NCBI RefSeq assembly: GCF_003315485.1
Contig: NZ_QNSE01000006.1
Coordinates: 246,733-310,732, forward strand
DNA length: 64,000 nucleotides
Direction: 5' to 3'
Origin: Marinomonas rhizomae
GTDB lineage: Bacteria > Pseudomonadota > Gammaproteobacteria > Pseudomonadales > Marinomonadaceae
Positions 56,736-64,000 of this stretch are shown here, in pieces (the stretch's first letter is position 1; each line of letters opens with the position of its first letter). Position numbers and translations under genes: made by a program. The notes beneath the pieces are model-generated. The model was given only the letters and a program-made list of their open reading frames with translations, was not told where the DNA came from and made no database searches.

Positions 56736-58253
56736 TCAGAAAAAGCCTAAAGGATTCACATCATAGCTAACCAACATATTTTTGGTTTGTTGGTAATGCT
56801 CTAAAGCAATTTTATGGGTTTCACGACCAACACCAGATTTTTTATAACCACCAAAAGCAGAGTGAGCTGGATACTGGTGATAACAGTTCATCCAAACACG
56901 ACCAGCTTCTAAATTACGTCCCATGCGATACGCAAGGTTGGTATCTCGTGTCCACACTCCTGCACCTAAGCCAAATTCACTATCATTCGCAATGGCAAGT
57001 GCTTCCGCTTCATCTTTAAAGGTTGTAACACTAACAACAGGGCCGAAAATTTCTTCTTGGAAAATGCGCATCTGATTTGTACCTTTAAATAAGGTTGGCT
57101 GCACATAATAGCCCTTATCCAAACCCTCTATCGACTCAACACCACCACCAGTCAATAGCTCTGCACCCTCTTCTTTACCAATATCGATGTAACTCAGAAT
57201 CTTATCAAATTGCTGCTTAGATGCCTGAGCACCAACTTGCACATCAGTATCCAATGGATTACCGCGCTTAATGGTTTTCGTACGCTCAATAACCAATGCC
57301 ATGAATTCATCATAGATAGATTCGTGAACCAAAGCTCTAGATGGGCAAGTACAAACCTCACCTTGGTTAAAGAAAGCCAGAACCAAACCTTCAACACATT
57401 TGCTGACAAAAGCTTCTTCATGTTGCATAACATCAGCAAAATAGATATTCGGCGATTTACCACCCAATTCAACAGTAGAAGGAATGATATTTTCTGCTGC
57501 ACACTTCAAAATATGCGAACCGACAGGTGTCGACCCAGTAAAGGCAATTTTGGCAATACGCTTGCTGGTTGCTAGCGCTTCACCAGCTTCTTTACCGTAA
57601 CCATTAACAATATTCAGCACACCTGGCGGCAATAGATCTTGAATAACTTTGATCAGTTCAAGAATTGACGCAGGCGTTTGTTCTGCTGGTTTTAAAACGA
57701 CACAATTACCTGCTGCAAGTGCTGGAGCAAGTTTCCATGCCGCCATCAAAATTGGAAAGTTCCAAGGAATGATTTGACCAACAACACCTAATGGCTCGTG
57801 AAAATGGTATGCCACCGTATGTTCGTCTAATTCGGCCGTGCTGCCTTCTTGCGCTCGTAAACAACCAGCAAAGTAACGAAAGTGATCTGCTGCCAAAGGA
57901 ATGTCAGCATTTAAAGTTTCGCGAACCGCTTTACCATTGTCCCATGTTTCGGCAACAGCCAGCGCTTCTAGATTTTGTTCAATACGATCAGCAATTTTCA
58001 ACAGTATGTTCGAACGATTAGTTACAGAAGTTTTACCCCAAGCGGCTCGTGCTGCGTGCGCTGCATCTAGAGCTAAATTAATATCTTCTTCAGTTGAGCG
58101 AGGAATTTGACAAAATACTTCGCCATTAACAGGGCTAACATTATCGAAATATTGACCTTTCACCGGAGCAATCCATTCACCACCGATAAAATTACCGTAT
58201 TGGGCTTCGAATGTAATAAGGCTTCCGTTAGTACCTGGTTGTGCGTAGATCAT
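56736..58253 (-). CDS. ExaC/AcoD-type aldehyde dehydrogenase
   Basis: A 505-residue NAD-dependent aldehyde dehydrogenase, close to ExaC/AcoD (acetaldehyde group). Features are [26 protein letters not shown] near the start, [42 protein letters not shown], the catalytic Cys in [12 protein letters not shown], and [13 protein letters not shown]. The C-terminus is [12 protein letters not shown], as usual for this group. The divergent AraC gene at 58470 probably regulates it. Ethanol or other alcohol oxidation is the likely context. Confidence 0.93.
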   Translation of the reverse strand: MIYAQPGTNGSLITFEAQYGNFIGGEWIAPVKGQYFDNVSPVNGEVFCQIPRSTEEDINLALDAAHAARAAWGKTSVTNRSNILLKIADRIEQNLEALAVAETWDNGKAVRETLNADIPLAADHFRYFAGCLRAQEGSTAELDEHTVAYHFHEPLGVVGQIIPWNFPILMAAWKLAPALAAGNCVVLKPAEQTPASILELIKVIQDLLPPGVLNIVNGYGKEAGEALATSKRIAKIAFTGSTPVGSHILKCAAENIIPSTVELGGKSPNIYFADVMQHEEAFVSKCVEGLVLAFFNQGEVCTCPSRALVHESIYDEFMALVIERTKTIKRGNPLDTDVQVGAQASKQQFDKILSYIDIGKEEGAELLTGGGVESIEGLDKGYYVQPTLFKGTNQMRIFQEEIFGPVVSVTTFKDEAEALAIANDSEFGLGAGVWTRDTNLAYRMGRNLEAGRVWMNCYHQYPAHSAFGGYKKSGVGRETHKIALEHYQQTKNMLVSYDVNPLGFF

Positions 58254-58469
58254 AATGCATCTCCATTATTGTTGTTTTTAACCTTGGCAATAAGAGTAGG
58301 AAGAAAGAGAGCAGAAAACTTGCCTGTGAGTCCATGAAACTTGTCTAACGATCCATTTCTGTGCTGCTTTTGTATTGACCCATGAGTAAGCAAGAGCGAT
58401 GATGAGTAAAAGCAAATTCGCCATGCCACACTATTAAAATAACAATATGAAGACAAAAGAGGTGTGTTA

Positions 58470-59393
58470 ATGAGTCGTTCTATCTCGACAGAGAAAACAT
58501 TACTACAACATAAACGCGCGCCAATTCAGTTGGTCGAAAATCGAGTATGTTTTGCCGGACCACATTCTGAGTTGAGTATCTACGATACTTATGAGCAAGC
58601 GCAAAAAGTTAGCTTGAAAGCCGATTCTTTGCTGTATTGTGGAATGGTCACAGGTGCAAAAGTCATGCATACCAAAGCACATGATAATATTCCTTTTCTT
58701 CCCCATGAATCTTTTATCTTAGCTCCCAAAGAAGAAGTCTTTATCGATTTCCCTGAGGCAGAGTCTCATAACCCAACCACCTGCCTCACTATTGCGATTT
58801 CACAAGAACGAGTAGCGCAAATTTGTGATCGGATGAATGACATTATGGTGGCATCACTTCCCTCTGGTGTCACATTAGATCCGAACCAACACCTTCATAC
58901 TCTTCACACCCAAGCAACACAGCAAGTCATCGACCGTCTTACCAGTGACTTTCTGCGCAATGACCCTGACCGAGATTTACTCGTCGACTTTGGAGTCAGT
59001 GAACTCGTCACTCGTATACTCAGACATCATGGTCGAGACGCACTATTGCGCTTCACCCAACACTCACCAGATGCCAATGGACTAACTTGTGTTATCCAGT
59101 GGATAGAACAGAACCTTGCCCAGCCGTTGGATATTAATCAGCTGGCTAAAATGGCTTGTATGAGTCGGAGCCGTTTTTACGAAAGTTTTAAACGCCAGCT
59201 AGACTGCACACCACTAGAATACCAACACCAACGTAGGATGAGTCGCGCTTACCAGCGCTTACAAGAAAAATGTTCAGTAACAGAAGTAAGCTATGAACTA
59301 GGCTACCTAAGTTTGAGCCACTTTAGCCGACGCTTCCACCAACACTTTGGTATATCACCGCGCCAAGTAACTCAAGCTAAACTACATTCATAA
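58470..59393 (+). CDS. AraC-family regulator with cupin N-terminus
   Basis: A 307-residue regulator with an N-terminal cupin-like effector domain (about 1-190) and a C-terminal pair of helix-turn-helix motifs (about 205-300: DINQLAKMACMSRSRFYESFKRQLDCTPLEYQHQRRMSRAYQRL and YELGYLSLSHFSRRFHQHFGISPRQ). AGAGG lies five bases ahead of this ATG, which is preferred to GTG 58464. Divergent from the aldehyde dehydrogenase gene, as for AraC-type alcohol-oxidation regulators. Confidence 0.9.
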   Translation: MSRSISTEKTLLQHKRAPIQLVENRVCFAGPHSELSIYDTYEQAQKVSLKADSLLYCGMVTGAKVMHTKAHDNIPFLPHESFILAPKEEVFIDFPEAESHNPTTCLTIAISQERVAQICDRMNDIMVASLPSGVTLDPNQHLHTLHTQATQQVIDRLTSDFLRNDPDRDLLVDFGVSELVTRILRHHGRDALLRFTQHSPDANGLTCVIQWIEQNLAQPLDINQLAKMACMSRSRFYESFKRQLDCTPLEYQHQRRMSRAYQRLQEKCSVTEVSYELGYLSLSHFSRRFHQHFGISPRQVTQAKLHS

Positions 59394-59405
59394 CAGAACA
59401 TAGGA

Positions 59406-60623
59406 TTAAAAAACGTGCCCTGATTTTGATTTGCAGTACATAAAAACAATCAACATGAAAACCAGAGCAAACATTAAGCCGAAAAAGGGCACCAACTGGC
59501 CAAGTTGATACAAAGAAGCCAAAATAACCGGCCCTAATGCCGCCCCAAGCCCTTGCATAGAGGCATTCATACTGGCTAACCGACTTTGTTGATCATCTTT
59601 TACAAGTAATGTTTGTGCCGTCACTATACCCGGAAATAAAAAACCAAAACCAGCGCCAAATAGCGCCATCGCAAACAATACGCCAGCATAGGAATCTAAA
59701 AAGATAAACGCTAATTGAGCCAACACTCCAACAGCAACGCCAGAGAAAATCAAAGTCACTACGCCAAGCTGGAATCGTGGCACTAATATCATCTGTACCA
59801 GAATACTAAAACAAGACATAGTCATCATGGCAAAGCCTAACTGGTGAGTTGTCTGAGCAACATCAAGCTGAAACCTATCTTGAATCAAAAAGCTCATAAT
59901 TTGCTGCACGCCCGTCATCGATAAAATAGATAAAGAAGACATTAACAAGAAGGGCATGACCGGCTGAATTAGCCAATTTATCGCCGGCGGTTTCACAAAT
60001 TGACGCACATGCTTGCTATCTTTTACAAAAAACACCACCAGCAATGCTGCCGAACCGGCTAAAAAAGAAATAATGTAGAAAGGCGCAGTTAGCCCTAAAC
60101 CACTTAATAAAGACGCAAACGCCGGTCCTAAAATCATCCCTATACTAAAAGCAGCACCAATCATCGCAATAGTTGAACTGCGATGTTTAATATCTGTATG
60201 TGAAATCAAATAAGTTTGAATCGAAGGTAATATCCCTGCGATACCAAGCGAGAAAATGATTCGTAACGCAAACACACAATAGTAAGTCTGTTCCGGCGTT
60301 AAATTATTTGCCAACGCTTCTTGAAGCACAAAGCCCGTTGAGGCGATAGTTACAGCATAAGATCCCATACCAATAATCACCGAACGCACTCGGCCGATCC
60401 GATTGATAATGCCCCCCCACAGAAAAGCGGCGACGACAAACGTAGCTGCGCCAGCAGTGATCAGCGTACTAATACGCACATCAGCCAGACCAATTTCACG
60501 GCCAATTGGTGGTAAAGACGTAAAAATAAAAGATTGTCCAATCCCTACAGCCATCAAACAAGATAACAACAGCCAGCGGGATAAACGCTCAGGAAGAGAC
60601 GAGTAGGTTTCAGTATTAATCAA
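59406..60623 (-). CDS. MFS transporter, DHA1-like
   Basis: A 405-residue inner-membrane transporter with 12 predicted segments. The N-terminal half shows LLLSCLMAVGIGQSFIFTSLPPIGREIGL and WGGIINRIGRVRSVIIG (loop 2-3 motif GxxxDRxGRR-like). Convergent to the araC gene (12 bases). It could export a drug or metabolite; the substrate is unknown. Confidence 0.85.
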   Translation of the reverse strand: MINTETYSSLPERLSRWLLLSCLMAVGIGQSFIFTSLPPIGREIGLADVRISTLITAGAATFVVAAFLWGGIINRIGRVRSVIIGMGSYAVTIASTGFVLQEALANNLTPEQTYYCVFALRIIFSLGIAGILPSIQTYLISHTDIKHRSSTIAMIGAAFSIGMILGPAFASLLSGLGLTAPFYIISFLAGSAALLVVFFVKDSKHVRQFVKPPAINWLIQPVMPFLLMSSLSILSMTGVQQIMSFLIQDRFQLDVAQTTHQLGFAMMTMSCFSILVQMILVPRFQLGVVTLIFSGVAVGVLAQLAFIFLDSYAGVLFAMALFGAGFGFLFPGIVTAQTLLVKDDQQSRLASMNASMQGLGAALGPVILASLYQLGQLVPFFGLMFALVFMLIVFMYCKSKSGHVF

Positions 60624-60982
60624 TGCATATCCTTGAAAGTAAACTAGCAGATCCTGTTAAACAAACTTACCGAGGTAGATTTGCGCTCAAAAGGGGGCTA
60701 TCTATCATCCAGATAAAGTGAACAATAGATTACCATATTTAAAGACTTTTTTAGGGTATTATGATCAACAATAAAAATTTAAACTGGAAATAATGGCTAT
60801 CAAGAAATAATCGTGACAAGCTCGATGTAACTTTGTACGCATGATAGAAAATTGCGTAAAATTGTTTTTATATTCGCTGTCTCTTTTCACTAACACCTAA
60901 TTTAAAAATGGCTGAACTCCAATAATTAACTCGCTAAAAAGTACGTAAATGACTGTTTCAGCAATGAAAAAGAAAGAAAATC
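60624..60982. other. 359-bp divergent region between two MFS genes
   Basis: No gene. AT-rich with no palindrome or promoter pair I can support. AAGAAAGAAAATC precedes the ATG of the next gene. Confidence 0.4.
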
Positions 60983-62194
60983 ATGCCACCTCTTTTTAAG
61001 ATCCCGAATTTTGTCCATTTTTGGATTGGTCAAATAGCATCGTCCTTTGCTTTTCAGATGCTCAGCGTTGGTATTGGCTGGCAAATGTACGATCTAACCA
61101 ATAGCCCAATGGCACTCGGTCTAGTAGGACTTTGCCAATTTCTCCCACAATTACTTTTAACCTTAATCGTGGGACACGTTGCGGATCGCTACAACCGACG
61201 ATTAATCTGTGTTTGTACACGTTTCTCTATGGCAATAACGGTCGGAATTCTTGCCTATGGCAATATGACATCAAGCATTTCAGCTGACATGATTTATATT
61301 TGCGCCGCGCTTCTTGGCACAACAAGAGCCTTTGAGATACCTGCAAATCAGGCAATTTTACCCAATCTCATTCCTAGTGAATTACTCTCTCGAGCGGTCA
61401 GTGCGATTGCCTCTGCACGAGAGATATCAGTTATCGCAGGCCCTGCGCTTGGGGGCTTAATTTATCTGTTAGGGCCTACAACCCTCTATTTATCTAGCAT
61501 GAGTTGTTTCTTAATGTCTTGCGTCATTATGTTCTTTTTACATTATAACTTTACGGTGAAAAGTAAGTCGCCAATCAGCATGAAGCACCTATTCGGTGGT
61601 TTAAGTTTTATCCGAGGTAACAAAGTCATCTTAGGCTCGGTATCTCTGGATATGTTCGCGGTTTTACTAGGTGGTGCAACCGCTCTTTTACCTATTGTCG
61701 CCAAAGATATTCTTCATACAGGCCCATGGGGGCTAGGTTTATTACGTTGTGCTCCAGCACTTGGTGCTTTATTCATGTCAGTTTACTTAGCACGCCACCC
61801 GTTAACTCACAGCGTTGGAAAAATTATGTTTGTCGCCGTGGCCATTTTTGGTATTGCGACGATTTTATTTGGTTTATCCGAAAACCTCATTTTGTCGATG
61901 TTTGCCTTAGTGCTACTAGGATCATCGGACATGATCAGCGTAGTTATTCGTTCCACACTTGTACAGCTAGAAACGCCAGATGAAATGCGTGGTCGAGTCA
62001 GTGCCGCCAATTCCGTGTTCATTGGCAGTTCCAATCAATTAGGAGAATTTGAATCAGGGGTAACGGCTGCATGGTTTGGCGTCGTTCCAGCTATTATTAT
62101 TGGTGGAGTTGGAACCATAGCTGTCGTCGGAGTTTGGACGTATTTATTTCCATCCTTATTAAAGCGCGACACATTAGACAAAGAAAATCATTAA
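60983..62194 (+). CDS. MFS transporter, EntS-like group (MFS_3)
   Basis: A 403-residue transporter with 12 segments. FVHFWIGQIASSFAFQMLSVGIGWQMYDLTNSPMALGLVGLCQFLPQLLLTLIVGHVADRYNRRL is typical of the MFS_3 group, which includes the enterobactin exporter EntS; no siderophore biosynthesis genes are near. It faces the next MFS gene, with a 23-base gap. Confidence 0.88.
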   Translation: MPPLFKIPNFVHFWIGQIASSFAFQMLSVGIGWQMYDLTNSPMALGLVGLCQFLPQLLLTLIVGHVADRYNRRLICVCTRFSMAITVGILAYGNMTSSISADMIYICAALLGTTRAFEIPANQAILPNLIPSELLSRAVSAIASAREISVIAGPALGGLIYLLGPTTLYLSSMSCFLMSCVIMFFLHYNFTVKSKSPISMKHLFGGLSFIRGNKVILGSVSLDMFAVLLGGATALLPIVAKDILHTGPWGLGLLRCAPALGALFMSVYLARHPLTHSVGKIMFVAVAIFGIATILFGLSENLILSMFALVLLGSSDMISVVIRSTLVQLETPDEMRGRVSAANSVFIGSSNQLGEFESGVTAAWFGVVPAIIIGGVGTIAVVGVWTYLFPSLLKRDTLDKENH

Positions 62195-62217
62195 CTCTTT
62201 CTATTCCTTGTTTGTGT

Positions 62218-63393
62218 TTACGGTGCTCGCTTCAAAATAACGTGGAATAACCCAAATAACAGAACTGCATAAAATAGAAAGCTGATCGCTAAAGAAGTCA
62301 GCCCAAAATGTCCGCCGATCAAGCCACTCAAGAATGGTAAGCTCATAGCACCACATACGGCAGCGCTCATTTGAAAACCAATAGCATGCACGGAATGTTT
62401 TTTCCCTACTCGTATTGCCGTTTGCGAAATCATACAGGGGAAAATAGGTGCTGCGCAGAACCCCATTAAAGCCAAACCCAAATAGCTAGTGTAAGGCGTC
62501 ACACTGATAGCAAAAGAGAAAGCGCCTACGGCAACTCCAGCCAAACAAAGACGCAACAATTGATCGACAGAAAAACGTTCTACTAAGAACCCAAAAATCG
62601 CACGACCAAACGCCAGAGTCCCCCAGTAAACGGCGACCCAGGTCCCTGCGCTAGCTAACGAAATACCACGAGATTCCGTCATCACAGTAAACGCCCACTG
62701 ACCAACACCAACCTCAATACCAGAATATAAAAAGAAAAACACTATCTGAAAGCGAATCACAGGGTGTTTCAGCGCCTGAAGTTGAGTAATCGCAGGCGTG
62801 TCATCAGCTTGAATATCGGCTTTTTTAGGAATATGTTTATCGCTTTCCCAAAGGTGTCGACTCAGTACAAACACCACAGCCATAACAAGTAATATGACCG
62901 CGAGAACGCCATAACCCAATCGCCAGTTCTGAGAAAAACTAACCAAAACGGTTGTGACAATAATAGGACCGGCAGTTGCACCAACACCGAATGCGGCGTG
63001 TAACCAATTCATATGACGAGTAGAGAAATGCTCAGCAGCGTAGGCGTTAAGCCCAGCATCAATAGCTCCTGACCCCATACCAATTACGATAGAAAACAAG
63101 ACAAAAACAATAAAAGAAGAACTTAAGTAGAAGCCGAATAGCCCAAGACTTACCAACAAGCTACTGGCAATCAATAACCAGCCAACACCAAAGCGAGTCA
63201 TTAAATAGCCGACAGAGAAACTCGACATCAAATAACCCACACCACCAGCAGCAATAACCAAACCAAGCCAGCCAGTGGGAACATCAAATTCAGCCCGGAC
63301 AAACGGCCAATTAATACCATGTGCTGCGTCTGGCAACCCCAGACTAATGAAGCCTAAATAGGCAATAAACAACAATACGCCAGATGTGCGCAT
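62218..63393 (-). CDS. MFS transporter, sugar-like (FucP/YfkF type)
   Basis: A 391-residue transporter with 12 segments. The loop 2-3 region reads YLMTRFGVGWLLIASSLL, and SIVIGMGSGAIDAGLNAYAAEHFSTRHMNWLHAAFGVGATAGPII is typical of the sugar/fucose-like MFS group with the conserved N..HA.FG. Substrate unknown. Convergent to the preceding MFS gene. Confidence 0.85.
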   Translation of the reverse strand: MRTSGVLLFIAYLGFISLGLPDAAHGINWPFVRAEFDVPTGWLGLVIAAGGVGYLMSSFSVGYLMTRFGVGWLLIASSLLVSLGLFGFYLSSSFIVFVLFSIVIGMGSGAIDAGLNAYAAEHFSTRHMNWLHAAFGVGATAGPIIVTTVLVSFSQNWRLGYGVLAVILLVMAVVFVLSRHLWESDKHIPKKADIQADDTPAITQLQALKHPVIRFQIVFFFLYSGIEVGVGQWAFTVMTESRGISLASAGTWVAVYWGTLAFGRAIFGFLVERFSVDQLLRLCLAGVAVGAFSFAISVTPYTSYLGLALMGFCAAPIFPCMISQTAIRVGKKHSVHAIGFQMSAAVCGAMSLPFLSGLIGGHFGLTSLAISFLFYAVLLFGLFHVILKRAP

Positions 63394-63461
63394 GAAATAC
63401 CCTTGCTCAAATAAAAATTATTTGACCTCATTCATTAGATAAATAAAATCTTTAAAATAGC

Positions 63462-63737
63462 TTAACGCCACTTACGTTTTTCTTTTTCAATGGTCTTCCA
63501 TTTCCAGTTAGGCGCTTCACCTTTCCAGCAATAACAAGCAATCAAGATAAACGTGCTGATAGCAACAGATACGGCCCATTTAAACAACTCAGCTTTTGGA
63601 TCATTCACGATACTGATGATGATGACTGTTAGCAAATATAAGGCTAAAACAGTCCATCCTTGCCATGAACTTGGTTTACTCCACCCCCACCCATTTTTTT
63701 TCGCTGGGAACCAAACTATCTTTTTTTTATCCGTCAT
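63462..63737 (-). CDS. small membrane protein, function unknown
   Basis: 91 residues from ATG 63737 (GAGG eight bases upstream). A Trp/Lys-rich start (KKKIVWFPAKKNGWGWSKPSSWQGW) is followed by two membrane helices (TVLALYLLTVIIISIV and WAVSVAISTFILIACYCW) and a charged end (WKWKTIEKEKRKWR). An open frame extends to 63779. The IS end is 81 bases upstream of the ATG, so its own promoter may be displaced. Family not recognised. Confidence 0.7.
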   Translation of the reverse strand: MTDKKKIVWFPAKKNGWGWSKPSSWQGWTVLALYLLTVIIISIVNDPKAELFKWAVSVAISTFILIACYCWKGEAPNWKWKTIEKEKRKWR

Positions 63738-63818
63738 ATCAAAAGCCTCGATGCAAAATAATGCTATACGCTGCAACACTTTGCCTGAATTTCACCCATA
63801 AAAAAAGAGCCCTAGTAA

Positions 63819-64000
63819 TGAAGTGACCCCATAAAGTTGGACTCTTTATTAACCGGCTAACAATGCCTGATTTCGGTACTCTACCGGAGTCAGGCCATTT
63901 AACCCCATTTTTATTCGTTTCGTATTGTAGTAATCAATATACTCTTCAAGTTCTTGGATCAGATCATCTTCGTCCTCGAAGGTTTCGCCATGGAACATTT
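63819..64000 (-). mobile_element. IS3-family insertion sequence, right end (cut by window edge)
   Basis: The terminal inverted repeat begins TGAAGTGACCCCATAAAGTTGGAC at 63819, a typical IS3/IS150-like TG...CA end. The rest of the element lies beyond the window. Confidence 0.85.
63849..64000 (-). CDS. IS3-family transposase, C-terminal part
   Basis: The open frame reads [49 protein letters not shown] and stops at 63849. [11 protein letters not shown] and [10 protein letters not shown] are the C-terminal end of the DDE integrase (OrfB) of IS3-family elements such as IS150. The upstream part, including the DDE residues, is outside the window. Confidence 0.92.
   Translation of the reverse strand, partial: MFHGETFEDEDDLIQELEEYIDYYNTKRIKMGLNGLTPVEYRNQALLAG

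Overview
The window looks like a chromosomal segment of a marine gammaproteobacterium close to Marinomonas or other Oceanospirillales. This rests on protein content and gene order (gacA-uvrC-pgsA-tRNA Gly/Cys/Leu; ftsK-lolA-rarA-crcB-serS; clpS-clpA-infA; a monomeric isocitrate dehydrogenase), not on a database search.

Layout. 1-2695 is most of recC, followed by two identical tRNA-Ala(GGC) genes. 3227-6159 holds an EAL/HDOD signalling protein, tRNA-Leu(CAA), a YciA-type thioesterase, a lipoprotein and a CPXCG zinc protein. 6160-13980 is an accessory region: a holin-like fragment, an attC-like palindrome, small membrane and zinc-finger proteins each followed by a similar UUCG-loop terminator, a heme-barrel protein, an SOS-controlled umuD without umuC, a KilA-N protein, an AT-rich ATPase-HNH gene broken by two frameshifts, and a tyrosine integrase facing away from tRNA-Leu(TAA). 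13996-30563 is core: three tRNAs, pgsA, uvrC, gacA, a DnaT/lambda-P-like replication pair, hpf, yccA, tusDCBE, cobA, serS, crcB, rarA, lolA, ftsK and a porin. 31109-44413 holds aat, infA, clpA, clpS, a cold-shock protein, rluE, nudJ, mnmA, hflD, icd, purB, roxA and an acetyltransferase. 44443-64000 holds a LysR/aldehyde dehydrogenase pair, an FKBP isomerase, a Fur-box small membrane protein with a universal stress protein, topB under a LexA box, a LysE exporter, two related membrane-anchored helical proteins, a phosphate transporter, sdaA, a second aldehyde dehydrogenase with an AraC regulator, three MFS transporters, and the end of an IS3-family element.

How the genes work together. ClpS, ClpA and Aat form the bacterial N-degron route; arginyl-transferase (ate/bpt) is not seen between aat and infA. 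TusBCD and TusE relay sulfur to MnmA-type tRNA thiolation, and mnmA is also present. RecC, UvrC, RarA, UmuD and TopB are repair functions; umuD and topB each have a perfect CTGT-N8-ACAG LexA site.

The strongest candidate for an unusual system is the fused ATPase-HNH gene at 10844-12851. It resembles a single-chain version of the two Septu (PtuA/PtuB) anti-phage components. Two A7 tracts each shift the frame by the same amount. The topB operator, which sits against the start codon and leaves no ribosome binding site, is the most striking regulatory arrangement.
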